Shown here: piece by piece, positions 47,830 through 56,841 of the stretch
How positions within the stretch are numbered: position 1 is the stretch's first letter
Layout: every line of letters begins with the position of its first letter
From: Flavobacterium lacustre
GTDB lineage: Bacteria; Bacteroidota; Bacteroidia; Flavobacteriales; Flavobacteriaceae
DNA length: 64,000 nucleotides
Reading direction: 5' to 3'
Assembly (NCBI RefSeq): GCF_027474525.2
Contig: NZ_CP114882.2
Coordinates: 2,418,001 to 2,482,000, forward strand
Notes under the pieces: model-generated
Databases searched by the model: none
Told to the model about the DNA's origin: nothing
Seen by the model: only the letters and a program-made list of their open reading frames with translations
Made by a program: the position numbers and the translations under genes

Positions 47830-47895
47830 AAAGCCCGTTTACAGTTGATTTTTAGACCGAAAAATAAATAGTATTTTACTCAAAATTATTCATAG

Positions 47896-47929
47896 ACTCA
47901 ATTAAAAACAAAACGTTTTTTAATTGAGT
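47896..47929. terminator. Bidirectional terminator between ppx and dnaX
   Basis: 13-bp perfect stem ACTCAATTAAAAA/TTTTTAATTGAGT (47896-47908 with 47917-47929), eight-base loop. The stop codon of the tau frame begins at the next base. Confidence 0.75.
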
Positions 47930-48589
47930 TTATGCATTAATATCTAATCCAAAAGTAGTTCTCAAGAGTTCTATATTAGGATTTATTTCATGTAATCTGT
48001 TGTAGCGATCCTGGTCATTGAAACTTCTTTTACTTTCAAAACTTTCGTTTACTATTACTTCAATAGTAATGTCATGATTGTGTAAATGTCCTTTTAAATA
48101 TCCTAAAAGCCCATTAAGTTCACTTTCAAAATCTAATTTTGAACCTTCATTTGGGAGTTCAATCGATATGGCGGTTCCGTTTAATTTTGGATCATTAATT
48201 AAGAGTAACGACTCCATAATTTTATATCCTTTATCGCCCAAACGTTGCGCATATTTGTTCCAATGCAGTAACATTTCAGTTTCCGAAAAAGCTTCTGTAG
48301 GTAAATGAGTGACTTCTTTTACAATGCCTTTATTATTTTCTTCTAATGCTTTTTTAGCACGAATACTAGACAAAGAAAGCGCTGAAATTTTTGTCCCATT
48401 GTCGTCCAAAGGGTTGTATTGAGGAATAATTGGAGTAACCGGAATAGGTTTTTGAATTTCAATAGCTGGAGTTTCAGTCCCTTTTTCTGCAACTTTAGTT
48501 GGAGTTTCTTCTTTGACAGCAGGTTTACTTTCAACTATAGAATAATCATTCCTTCTGTAATAAGTGGGCGGAATTATATATTGCTCAAC
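47930..48589 (-). CDS. dnaX: DNA polymerase III tau C-terminal region, read in frame -1 after a slip
   Basis: 220 codons (219 residues) that continue dnaX in the -1 frame directly after the A10 run. There is no start of its own; the first possible initiator is a TTG at 48409. The sequence opens GTT GAG CAA and reads through a Pro/Lys/Thr-rich linker (about 50 residues) into a compact domain of about 150 residues, with repeated basic/acidic helices, fitting the tau C-terminal part that binds the polymerase alpha subunit and DnaB in other bacteria. Joined to the upstream frame it gives a 576-residue tau. Clean coding over 220 codons shows that this stretch is translated. Confidence 0.85.
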   Translation of the reverse strand, partial: VEQYIIPPTYYRRNDYSIVESKPAVKEETPTKVAEKGTETPAIEIQKPIPVTPIIPQYNPLDDNGTKISALSLSSIRAKKALEENNKGIVKEVTHLPTEAFSETEMLLHWNKYAQRLGDKGYKIMESLLLINDPKLNGTAISIELPNEGSKLDFESELNGLLGYLKGHLHNHDITIEVIVNESFESKRSFNDQDRYNRLHEINPNIELLRTTFGLDINA

Positions 48590-49659
48590 TTTTTTTTTTC
48601 TCCATCAAAAGTGATAGAGGCAAGTTGCATCAAGCAAAGTTCAACGAGTAATCGCTGGTTTTGACTGACTTTATATTTCAAATCGCAATCATTTGCAATT
48701 TCAATACCTTTCAATAAAAAATCCTGGCTACATTTTTGAGCTTGTATTCCGTACATTTTTTGAGCTTGTTCACCAACTTCTAATAAAGAAAGTGTTGAAG
48801 GCGTTTTGCTGACTAATAAGTCTCTAAAATGAGACGCTAATCCGGATACAAAATGATGTGAATCAAAACCTTTTGATAAAATGTCATTGAAAGCCATCAG
48901 TAGTTCCGGAATTTTATTTTCTAGAATCAAATCCGTTACATTGATGTAGGTTTCATAGTCTAAAACATTCAAATTCTCAGTAACCGCTTGGCGTGTCAGG
49001 TTGCTTCCGCAAAATGAAACTACTCTGTCAAAAATTGACAACGCATCTCGCATGGCACCATCTGCTTTTTGAGCGATAATATGCAAAGCATCATCTTCAT
49101 AATTGACTCCTTGACTTTCTGCTACATCGGCCAGATGTTCTTTAGCATCTTTTACAGTAATTCTTTTGAAATCAAATATTTGACAACGGGATAAAATCGT
49201 TGGTATAATTTTGTGTTTTTCGGTCGTAGCCAAAATAAAAATGGCGTGTTTTGGTGGTTCTTCCAATGTTTTCAAAAAAGCATTAAAAGCTGCCGAAGAC
49301 AACATATGCACCTCATCAATAATATATACTTTGTATTGTCCGGTTTGCGGTGGAATTCGAACTTGGTCAATTAAATTACGAATATCATCAACAGAATTGT
49401 TTGAAGCTGCATCTAATTCGAAAACATTAAACGCAAAATCTTCATTTGGATCATCGTATCCGGGCTGATTTATTTTTCGAGCCAAAATACGGGCACAAGT
49501 TGTTTTACCCACACCACGAGGTCCTGTAAATAATAAGGCAGAAGCAAGGTGGTTGCTTTCTATGGCATTCAATAAAGTATTGGTAATGGCTTTTTGTCCC
49601 ACAACATCTTTAAATGTTTGAGGACGATATTTACGAGCCGATACTACAAATTGTTCCAT
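48574..49659 (-). CDS. dnaX: DNA polymerase III subunit gamma/tau, frame 0 product
   Basis: 361-residue clamp-loader ATPase in the plain frame. Visible: ARKYRPQTFKDVVGQ, Walker A GPRGVGKTTCAR, Walker B IIDEVHMLS, sensor 1 TTEKHKI and the sliding clamp-loader domains 2 and 3. The zinc-finger cysteines of most DnaX proteins are not seen; the segment after RILARK lacks them. The frame ends LSNI shortly after GEKKK, within an A10 run that contains the heptamer A AAA AAG. The full tau needs a -1 shift, so the plain product is a gamma-like form. ATG 49659 is chosen over 49728 because a consensus promoter lies between. Confidence 0.92.
   Translation of the reverse strand: MEQFVVSARKYRPQTFKDVVGQKAITNTLLNAIESNHLASALLFTGPRGVGKTTCARILARKINQPGYDDPNEDFAFNVFELDAASNNSVDDIRNLIDQVRIPPQTGQYKVYIIDEVHMLSSAAFNAFLKTLEEPPKHAIFILATTEKHKIIPTILSRCQIFDFKRITVKDAKEHLADVAESQGVNYEDDALHIIAQKADGAMRDALSIFDRVVSFCGSNLTRQAVTENLNVLDYETYINVTDLILENKIPELLMAFNDILSKGFDSHHFVSGLASHFRDLLVSKTPSTLSLLEVGEQAQKMYGIQAQKCSQDFLLKGIEIANDCDLKYKVSQNQRLLVELCLMQLASITFDGEKKKLSNI
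48589..48600 (-). promoter_or_regulatory. dnaX slippery site (A10 run with A AAA AAG)
   Basis: On the minus strand, ten A (48590-48599) follow G (48600) and precede G (48589). In frame 0 the codons are GAA AAA AAA AAG, containing the same heptamer as the Escherichia coli dnaX frameshift site. A -1 slip, or one extra A in the mRNA, leads into the 220-codon tau frame. The T. thermophilus dnaX uses an A9 run by transcript slippage. Confidence 0.75.
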
Positions 49660-49677
49660 TAGAATTTTATTGGTTGA

Positions 49678-49708
49678 CAAATATAGCAGGAAATAATCCA
49701 AATGCCAA
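49678..49708 (-). promoter_or_regulatory. dnaX promoter
   Basis: On the minus strand TTG (49708-49706), 20 bases, TATATTTG (49685-49678): consensus spacing. Transcription would start near 49672, just before ATG 49659, which supports that start. Confidence 0.75.
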
Positions 49709-49764
49709 AAAACAAATCCCAAAATCAATAATCATTATATTTTAAAATTTCCAAGCAATTATTT

Positions 49765-50055
49765 TCAACTGCTCATGCTTAATTTATTTAAAACAATCGT
49801 AGTTTCATCATCGGAATTTGCTGAAAATCCAGCTACAAAAACTCCTTTTTTACCAAAAACGGATTCTATCCCATACACCACAGATTCTTCATCGGGATCC
49901 GTATCTCCTTCATAGCGGTATATGTGTTTTACCTCATAATTTTGCGGATTTATTTTAATATCTTGTTGATGAAGGTTGAAATCATAGGTAAAACCCTTTT
50001 CATTCAAATCTTCTAAAGCTTCTAAAACTGTGGTATAATGATAGGTTGGTTTCAT
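49765..50055 (-). CDS. Small conserved protein, unknown function
   Basis: 96 residues without signal or membrane segment; acidic (YRYEGDTDPDEESVVYGI) with a helix at the start (TTVLEALEDLNEKGFTYDF) and a C-terminal strand-helix part (GVFVAGFSANSDDETTIVLNKL). It is a known flavobacterial type that databases sometimes label phosphoribosylpyrophosphate synthetase, although it is far too short for that and has no PRPP motif; I treat this label as an error. Single gene divergent from rnpB. Confidence 0.7.
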   Translation of the reverse strand: MKPTYHYTTVLEALEDLNEKGFTYDFNLHQQDIKINPQNYEVKHIYRYEGDTDPDEESVVYGIESVFGKKGVFVAGFSANSDDETTIVLNKLSMSS

Positions 50056-50144
50056 AATTAATGGAGATTAATTGTTTGATAATAAAGTTAAATAATTTAT
50101 TATCAAGTAATTGCAAAACTATTGTTAAAGTAAATACACGAATC

Positions 50145-50175
50145 TTGGCAACCAATGATTAATATTGTAAGTTTG
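50145..50175 (+). promoter_or_regulatory. rnpB promoter
   Basis: TTG (50145-50147), 20 bases, TAAGTTTG (50168-50175). It starts transcription near the first paired bases of the RNase P RNA. Confidence 0.8.
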
Positions 50176-50178
50176 CGC

Positions 50179-50490
50179 CGCAGACCGCCTTATCGTCGTT
50201 CGCTTACAGCGAAGGGAGGAAAGTCCGGACACCATAGGGAAGCATAGCGGGTAATACCCGTCGGTTCGAGTAATCGGATTAGGACAAGTGCAACAGAAAG
50301 TATGTACAGATAATGCTGTAGTGAAACCAGGTAAACTCTATGCGGTGAAATATCAAGTATATCAGCATTTAAGGGCTTCTCGTCCGTTGCTGAAGGGTAG
50401 ATAGCTTGAACTTACGAGTAATTGTAAGTCTAGATAAATGATAAGGCTCCGATTTTTCGGAGACAGAATCCGGCTTATAGGTCTGCATTT
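50179..50490 (+). ncRNA. rnpB: RNase P RNA (class A)
   Basis: Catalytic RNA that removes 5' leaders of tRNA precursors. The ends pair (GCAGACC at 50180-50186 with GGTCTGC at 50480-50486), and the universally conserved core segments are present: GAGGAAAGTCCGGAC near 50216, GGGCTTCTCG-like P15 region, and ACAGAATCCGGCTTA before the 3' stem. Length about 310 nt fits Bacteroidetes. A consensus promoter precedes it and a T run after the last stem ends it. Boundaries are within a few bases. Confidence 0.95.
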
Positions 50491-50774
50491 TTTTAATTCT
50501 TAATAGAACTTCCAGTCGCTTTTTTTGTGTTTTTCTTTCAAAAGATTTCCTTTTGTATATTTCCTTAATCTAAAATCTAAACTGCATATTAGTAAAATTT
50601 TTATTTTTACTTTATTTTAGGTATCCGGATAGCTTTTATAATTTAAAGTCATTTGTTTTAAATTATGAGTAGTATTATGAAGTTTGATTCTTTTTTAAAA
50701 TATTTTTATTTTTTACAGTTATCAAAAAAAAGCATGTCAGAAATACCTGAATTTAGGATTTTAGCAATTTGCAT
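50491..50774 (+). other. Leader of the multi-PAS kinase gene, with a 37-residue upstream frame
   Basis: A small frame (ATG 50665 to TGA 50778) runs directly into the kinase start: its TGA overlaps ATG 50775 as ATGA, the arrangement of translationally coupled genes. The peptide is basic/hydrophobic, not recognised, and may be chance. No terminator or promoter was clear here. Confidence 0.3.
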
Positions 50775-53366
50775 ATGATTAAGACTATATGTAATATCAT
50801 AGATACTTTTTCAATGTCTGCTATTTTGTTAGATAATGAATTTAAAATTTTATATTTAAATAATTCCGCTTTAGAGGTAACTAAACTTTCATTGTCTGAT
50901 GCTAAAGGAAATGATTGTAGTATTTATTTTCCAGATATTAATTTTTGTTTAGCCAATAAGTCAAAATCTGTAGAAACAAGATATATAGATACTAGTGGTA
51001 AAACTTTTGATATCGTTTTAAAATATGAAGAAGTGCTGTCAGATCTTTGCTCTGGTTTATTATACATAACTTCTGATCCTAAAACAGCGATTAATCAATC
51101 AAATTATTCTCAAATTAGATTAAATATATATAAAGAAAGACTTCATTTTTTTGAATCTTTTTTAAATCACTCCAATCAAGGAATTCAAGTTTTTAATAGT
51201 CAAGGTCTTTTGATTTATTTAAACAAAAGTGAAACGGCCAGACTTGGAATAAAATTAAGGCAACACACCCAATATCACATCTGGGAGATTGAATCCTATT
51301 TTGAGAATGAACTTCATTGGAAAAATGTAATAACAGAACTTAAGGCAAATAATCATTATAGTTTTTTATCAAAAAACATCCAAGACAATGGGAATGTTAT
51401 TAATTTATCTGTAAATATTCAGTACAGAAAAATTAATGATGAAGAATATTTTGTTTTGACAAACACTGAAGTTTCAGATTATCTGATTCAAAAACATGTA
51501 GTTGAAGAAAAGGCCGATCAAGTTGTGCTATTTAATAAAAATATTCCGGCGGTTGTTTATCAATTTGTTGTTGATAAGAGTAAACAAGGGTATTTTACGT
51601 ATGTAAATGAATCATTCGAAAAGATGTTTGGTTTTCAATTACCATTATTTGAGAAAAATTGGATCACTTGCTTAGAATTTGATGTGTCTTATTTAGAGCC
51701 ATTTTTGAACTCATTAAATAATGTCATAAAACAGAAAGAAGAATATAATTATACCTGGAAATTAATGTTGCCTTCCGGCGTGAAAAAGTGGTTTCAAGTA
51801 AATGCGTTACCTACCTTATTAGAGGATAAAATAATTTACAGTGGAATAATTTTAGATATAACAGAACGAAAAGAACAGGAAGCCGAAAATAATAAAAAGC
51901 AAAAATTTAACGAAACTATTTTAGACAATATCCCAGCCGATATAGCTGTTTTTGATCAAAATCACAATTATCTTTATGTTAATTCAACTGGGATAAAGAA
52001 CGAAGAGATTAGAAAATGGCTTATAGGTAAAAATGATTTTGATTATTGTGATTTCAGGGGAGTAGATACAACCATGGCAAAATCAAGAAGAAAACTTTTT
52101 GAAGAAGCTATGCGAACACAAAAGCAAGTAGAATGGATAGATGAATACCATAAGGAAGGTAAAGATAGTTATGTAATGCGAAGATTTTCACCGTCTATCA
52201 TTGATGGTGAATTTAAATATATGATTGGTTATGGTGTTGATATTACAGAATTAAAAAACACACAGAATATTGTAATTAAAAACCAACAGCGTAATGATTT
52301 AATATTACAATCTTCATTCGATGCTGTAGTGAAATTTAATGCAAATGGAGCAATTACTTTTTGGAATCCCAAAGCAGCACTATATTTTGGTTGGAGTTCT
52401 GAAAATGTACTTGGAAAAAGAGTTTATGATGTCATTTTTCCAAAATCAACCAGGAATTTTCATGCTGAAGATGTAGAGCAGTATTTAATGACCGGTAAAG
52501 GATATACTTTTAATAAACTATTGGAACTTTCAGGTATTAATAAAAACAAAGGAGAATTTCCTATTGAAATAACTATTCTGCCTCTTACTGAAACAAATGA
52601 AGATGTTACTTTTTGTGCTTTTATCCGAGATATAACATCTAGAAAATCAAAAGAATTAGAAATACTAAAAGCGAACCAATTACTTAAAAATCAAAATACT
52701 GAATTAGAGCAATTTACTTATATCACATCACATGATTTACAAGAGCCTTTGCTTACGCTTATCAGTTTATCTGAACTTTTATTAGAGGAATACACTGAAG
52801 TATTAGATGAGGAAGGGAAGCTGTTTGTAGAATTTATAAACAAATCAGCCAATAGAATGAGGGCTTTAATTGCCGGATTGATGGAATATGCAAGAATTGA
52901 TAAAAGAGAAGCACTCGAAGAAATTGATTGTAATGAATTATTAAAAATTGTCTTAACAGATTTAGATGATAGAATAAAAAGAAATACTGCAGTGGTAACT
53001 ATTGAAAATTTGCCTGTTCTGAAAGCATATCCTACGTATTTGCGATTGCTATTTCAAAATTTAATTAGTAATGCTATTAAGTTCAAAAAAGTAAATGGTA
53101 CACCAGAGATTATAATTTCAGGAATTGAGCGTGATAAAGATTGGGTATTTACAGTTTCTGATAATGGAATTGGTATTGCCAAAAAAAATATTGAACAAAT
53201 TTTCACCATATTCAAAAGACTCAATAGTCAAGAGGAGTATGAAGGATACGGTATTGGATTAGCACATTGTAAAAAAATTGTTAGTTTGCACGGAGGAGAT
53301 ATTTGGGTTGATTCAGTTTTAGAGGAAGGAAGTCGTTTTAATTTTACAATTACAAAGAAAATATAA
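50775..53366 (+). CDS. Multi-PAS sensor histidine kinase
   Basis: 863 residues, soluble (no membrane helix). About five PAS-type domains in series (about 1-100, 120-240, 250-370, 375-495 and 500-630); several show the Asp-Ile-Thr-Glu C-cap (DITERKEQE, DITELKN, DITSRKSKE). A HisKA domain follows (SHDLQEPLLTLISLSELL, phospho-His in SHDL) and a HATPase_c domain (NLISNAIKFK, DNGIGIAKKN, YGIGLAHCKKIVSLHGG). It probably senses a cytoplasmic ligand or redox state and passes phosphate to the receiver encoded 2 bases downstream. Confidence 0.92.
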   Translation: MIKTICNIIDTFSMSAILLDNEFKILYLNNSALEVTKLSLSDAKGNDCSIYFPDINFCLANKSKSVETRYIDTSGKTFDIVLKYEEVLSDLCSGLLYITSDPKTAINQSNYSQIRLNIYKERLHFFESFLNHSNQGIQVFNSQGLLIYLNKSETARLGIKLRQHTQYHIWEIESYFENELHWKNVITELKANNHYSFLSKNIQDNGNVINLSVNIQYRKINDEEYFVLTNTEVSDYLIQKHVVEEKADQVVLFNKNIPAVVYQFVVDKSKQGYFTYVNESFEKMFGFQLPLFEKNWITCLEFDVSYLEPFLNSLNNVIKQKEEYNYTWKLMLPSGVKKWFQVNALPTLLEDKIIYSGIILDITERKEQEAENNKKQKFNETILDNIPADIAVFDQNHNYLYVNSTGIKNEEIRKWLIGKNDFDYCDFRGVDTTMAKSRRKLFEEAMRTQKQVEWIDEYHKEGKDSYVMRRFSPSIIDGEFKYMIGYGVDITELKNTQNIVIKNQQRNDLILQSSFDAVVKFNANGAITFWNPKAALYFGWSSENVLGKRVYDVIFPKSTRNFHAEDVEQYLMTGKGYTFNKLLELSGINKNKGEFPIEITILPLTETNEDVTFCAFIRDITSRKSKELEILKANQLLKNQNTELEQFTYITSHDLQEPLLTLISLSELLLEEYTEVLDEEGKLFVEFINKSANRMRALIAGLMEYARIDKREALEEIDCNELLKIVLTDLDDRIKRNTAVVTIENLPVLKAYPTYLRLLFQNLISNAIKFKKVNGTPEIIISGIERDKDWVFTVSDNGIGIAKKNIEQIFTIFKRLNSQEEYEGYGIGLAHCKKIVSLHGGDIWVDSVLEEGSRFNFTITKKI

Positions 53367-53368
53367 CA

Positions 53369-53785
53369 ATGGGACATAGAATAGCGAATGTTTTGCTAAT
53401 TGATGATGATAGCACCACAAATTATTTGCATAAAAGAGTAGTGTTAAAAACGAACTTATGTTCAACTCCAATTGTAGCTACCGATGGAGAAAAAGGGCTT
53501 GAGGCGTTGTTAGGAATAAATAATTCAAATATTAATTTTGAGGATTATGTCTTGATTTTTTTAGATCTAAATATGCCAGTCATGGACGGATGGAACTTTT
53601 TAAAGATTTTAGAGAAGATTAAAGAACAATTAAAGTTTAAATTTCTTCTGTTTGTAGTGAGCTCCTCTATAAATGGAGATGACATTGATCGGGCTGAAAA
53701 GAATTATTTAGTCGCTAAATATTTGAAAAAGCCAATGAATATTGAACTCATTGAAAATATGAAATTGGAGTTTTTATTGAATTAA
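53369..53785 (+). CDS. Single-domain response regulator (receiver only)
   Basis: 138-residue CheY-like receiver without output domain. Acidic pair LLIDDDS near residue 10, phospho-acceptor Asp in FLDLNMPVMDGW near 68, Ser/Thr at VVSSS and Lys in YLKKPMN. DLNMPVMDGW is typical of receivers paired with PAS/phytochrome kinases, as Rcp1. It follows the kinase gene after only 2 bases, so translation is coupled. It may relay phosphate to another protein. Confidence 0.93.
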   Translation: MGHRIANVLLIDDDSTTNYLHKRVVLKTNLCSTPIVATDGEKGLEALLGINNSNINFEDYVLIFLDLNMPVMDGWNFLKILEKIKEQLKFKFLLFVVSSSINGDDIDRAEKNYLVAKYLKKPMNIELIENMKLEFLLN

Positions 53786-53859
53786 GTTTGTAGTTTAAAA
53801 TAAAAAACAATTCCAACTTTCGTCGGAATTATTATATGAATTGTAGTGAAATTTATTTG

Positions 53860-54450
53860 TTATTCTTCTTCAGAATTCACTATTCTGGAATCTTCATTTG
53901 TTTCTTTTTGTGATTCAAATTCAAAAAAACTAAAAATAGAACCTCCGTAACTTTTCTTGAAGGAGAAATGCATCATGTGATCCAGTTTGGTATATTTCGA
54001 ATGTTCGATAACCATCATTCCTTCTTCATTTAGCAATTCTTTTTCGAAAACTAATAAGATGATTTTCTCGAAAGTTTTTTGGTCCAAAGCATAAGGTGGA
54101 TCCGCAAAAATAATATCATATGACGTTTTGCATCTTTCTAAATACGTGAAAACATCACTTTTTGTGGCGGCAATATTAAAATCATATTCGGCTGCGACTT
54201 GTTTGATGAATTTTACACAACCAAAATCACCATCAACAGAAGTGATTGGCATGCTTCCCCTTGAAGCAAATTCGTAACTGATATTTCCGGTTCCTGCGAA
54301 TAAATCTAATACTTTAAGTCCTTCAAAACTGAAATGGTTGTTCAAAACATTAAATAATGCTTCTTTAGACATGTCGGTTGTGGGGCGAACGGGCAATCCT
54401 TTTGGTGGAAAAATGCGTCTTCCTTTGTATTTTCCTGAAATGATTCTCAT
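53860..54450 (-). CDS. rsmD: 16S rRNA (guanine966-N2)-methyltransferase RsmD
   Basis: 196-residue SAM-dependent enzyme methylating G966 of 16S rRNA. N-terminal MRIISGKYKGRRI and RPTTDMSKEALFNVL, SAM-binding LDLFAGTGNISYEFASRG, and catalytic IIFADPPYALD are all present. A short acidic tail follows. The start overlaps the stop of the DUF3822 gene by 4 bases, so the two are translated together. Confidence 0.96.
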   Translation of the reverse strand: MRIISGKYKGRRIFPPKGLPVRPTTDMSKEALFNVLNNHFSFEGLKVLDLFAGTGNISYEFASRGSMPITSVDGDFGCVKFIKQVAAEYDFNIAATKSDVFTYLERCKTSYDIIFADPPYALDQKTFEKIILLVFEKELLNEEGMMVIEHSKYTKLDHMMHFSFKKSYGGSIFSFFEFESQKETNEDSRIVNSEEE

Positions 54451-55253
54451 GAGTTGAAAAGTATAAAATGATTTCTGTTTTCGGCCTCAGAAAAATAATT
54501 GTTCCATCGCAAATCTTCCACATCTAGGAGTGAAACGTTGCGAATGTATTTGTAAGCGATTTTGAAATAATCACTTTCGGTATCAATATTTCCGATTAGT
54601 TCCAATGGGAAATTTTCCGGATTTAAGTTCAATTGTTCGGCAGTAAATAAGATGTAATACAAGAAATCTTCCGGCGTGTTGTAATCAAATGAATTGAAAA
54701 GCAATAATTTTTGGTTCTGAACCACAATGATTTCAAAATGACCGGTATTAATATGTACAAACATTTTTTTATCATCCTTATTTTTCGAAGCAACTAATAA
54801 TTTGGAAACCAAAATACTATTGGCATGTTTGTAATCGAAAGAACCAAATTGGTCAATAAAAAAATTATTGATATTCACATACGGAATGTAAACCGTATTC
54901 ATTTGATAGTTCGGAATTTCATCAAAAGCAAAAAAATCAGTTTCAAAAACCTTCGTATTGTATTGCAAATAACTGCCTAAAAAGTTTTCGTCAAATAACG
55001 GTTCCGGAACAAAAGTAGAAAGATTATTGTTGTGAATCACCAAAATTTCATCATAGGAATCCTTTAATTCTGGATAATCTCGGAAAGCATCTGCAAATAA
55101 ATCTTCAATTTTTGTGGCTTTATGAAACGTATCAAAATGCACTTCGTTAAAGGAAGTTACCGTATTATTTAGCGTATCAAAACAACAAAAAGAAAGTCCC
55201 GTCAAGGAAACTTGAATGGAAAGTTTTTTATATTTTTTTTCGGCTATATTCAT
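54447..55253 (-). CDS. DUF3822 family protein
   Basis: 268 residues, soluble; an actin-like ASKHA-type fold is plausible (LLFNSFDYNTPEDFLYYILFT, VHINTGHFEIIVVQNQKL). The pairing with rsmD is the usual one in Bacteroidetes. Function not established. Divergent from the RecD-like helicase gene, with which it shares the intergenic region. Confidence 0.9.
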   Translation of the reverse strand: MNIAEKKYKKLSIQVSLTGLSFCCFDTLNNTVTSFNEVHFDTFHKATKIEDLFADAFRDYPELKDSYDEILVIHNNNLSTFVPEPLFDENFLGSYLQYNTKVFETDFFAFDEIPNYQMNTVYIPYVNINNFFIDQFGSFDYKHANSILVSKLLVASKNKDDKKMFVHINTGHFEIIVVQNQKLLLFNSFDYNTPEDFLYYILFTAEQLNLNPENFPLELIGNIDTESDYFKIAYKYIRNVSLLDVEDLRWNNYFSEAENRNHFILFNS

Positions 55254-55407
55254 AATACTATTGGTTTTTTCAACAACGCAAACTTACAAATTTTAAAATC
55301 AATAACAATTGCTATGGCAAAATTCAATAGCAGTAATTGAAAATTGAAATTGCTATTCACCTTGAAATTGAAAAAACATTCTTTACTTTGCAGTCAAATA
55401 ACACGAA

Positions 55408-56829
55408 ATGAATTCCTCCCTGTTTTATAGCCTTTTACAAAAAAAATTCCCTTTTCAACCCACGTATAAACAGGATGTTTTTTTTCAAAAAATCGCTATT
55501 TTTTTAACTGAAACCGATAATAGAACCATTTTTGTTTTAAAAGGATACGCAGGAACTGGAAAAACAACCGTAATTTCTACGATTGTAAATAGTTTATTAG
55601 ACATTAATAAAAAATATGTTTTGCTCGCGCCAACGGGCCGTGCAGCTAAAGTAATTGCTAATTATTCGAACAAACCGGCTTTTACGATTCATAAAAAAAT
55701 ATACTTTCCCAAGAAATCTTCCGGTGGTGGCGTTTCGTTTACGTTGCAACAAAACAAACACAAGAATACTATTTTTATCGTAGATGAAGCTTCGATGATT
55801 TCGGATACCAATTCCGATTCTAAGTTATATGAAAATGGTTCTTTGCTTGATGATTTGATTTCCTATGTGTATTCAGGAACCAATTGCAAAATGATTTTAC
55901 TGGGTGATACGGCTCAGTTGCCTCCGGTGAATTTGGATATCAGTCCGGCTTTGGACATTCGTACTTTGGGAATGAATTATGATAAAGAAGTAGAACATAT
56001 TGAATTGGACGAAGTCATGCGTCAAGAAGAAAATTCCGGGATTTTGCATAATGCGACAGAGCTTCGGGAATTATTGAAAGATTCATTCATCACTGATTTC
56101 CAATTTGATCTTAAGAAATTCAAAGATATAGTCCGGTTGACCGATGGTTATGATATTCAGGATGCCATAAATTCCGCCTACAGCAATTACAGTATAGAGG
56201 ACACCGCTTTTATTGTTCGTTCGAATAAAAGAGCGAATCAATATAATGAGCAAATCCGAACCAAAATCCTCGATAAAGAAAGCGAACTTTCCACAGGCGA
56301 TTTTCTGATGGTGGTAAAAAACAATTATTTTTGGTTAAAAGATTCTGATGAAGCGGGTTTTATTGCCAATGGTGATATTATCGAAATATTAGAAATTTTT
56401 AATATCAAAGAATTATATGGTTTTAAGTTTGCCAAAGTAAAAATCCGAATGATTGATTACCCGAATCAGATTCCATTTGAAACGGTATTATTAATGGACA
56501 CCATAAAAAGTGAATCGCCATCATTAACTTATGAAGAATCCAATAGATTGTATCAAGAAGTGTTGAAAGATTATGAAGGTGAAACCAAATTCAAGCAATT
56601 CCAAAAAGTGAAAGCCAACGAATATTTCAACGGTCTTCAAGTTAAATTTTCGTATGCAATTACGTGCCATAAATCTCAAGGTGGTCAATGGAATACCGTT
56701 TTTATAGAACAACCGTATTTGCCGGATGGCATCAATCGAGATTATATTCGCTGGTTATACACGGCTATGACCCGTGCCAAAAATAAATTATATTTAATAG
56801 GATTTAAGGATGAGAATTTTGTGGAATAA
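55408..56829 (+). CDS. RecD-like ATP-dependent DNA helicase
   Basis: 473-residue SF1B helicase without N-terminal accessory domains. Walker A GYAGTGKTTVIS near residue 45, motif Ic LLAPTGRAAKVI, Walker B VDEASMIS, motif III GDTAQLPPV, and the UvrD_C_2 part near the C terminus (YAITCHKSQGGQWNTVFIE, then RWLYTAMTRAKNKLYLIG). This is the short form found in Bacteroidetes, often called exodeoxyribonuclease or RecD-like; it acts without RecBC. The product is a 5'-3' helicase by family. The VOC gene follows after 12 bases. Confidence 0.94.
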   Translation: MNSSLFYSLLQKKFPFQPTYKQDVFFQKIAIFLTETDNRTIFVLKGYAGTGKTTVISTIVNSLLDINKKYVLLAPTGRAAKVIANYSNKPAFTIHKKIYFPKKSSGGGVSFTLQQNKHKNTIFIVDEASMISDTNSDSKLYENGSLLDDLISYVYSGTNCKMILLGDTAQLPPVNLDISPALDIRTLGMNYDKEVEHIELDEVMRQEENSGILHNATELRELLKDSFITDFQFDLKKFKDIVRLTDGYDIQDAINSAYSNYSIEDTAFIVRSNKRANQYNEQIRTKILDKESELSTGDFLMVVKNNYFWLKDSDEAGFIANGDIIEILEIFNIKELYGFKFAKVKIRMIDYPNQIPFETVLLMDTIKSESPSLTYEESNRLYQEVLKDYEGETKFKQFQKVKANEYFNGLQVKFSYAITCHKSQGGQWNTVFIEQPYLPDGINRDYIRWLYTAMTRAKNKLYLIGFKDENFVE

Positions 56830-56841
56830 ATTTAAAAAATA

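Noticed and set aside
47930-48409. Independent 159-codon gene with a TTG start
   Set aside because: The same frame is open back to the A10 run and follows directly as the tau end; a separate gene is unlikely.
49660-49728. Longer dnaX start
   Set aside because: The added residues are hydrophobic and unlike DnaX, and the promoter lies within them.
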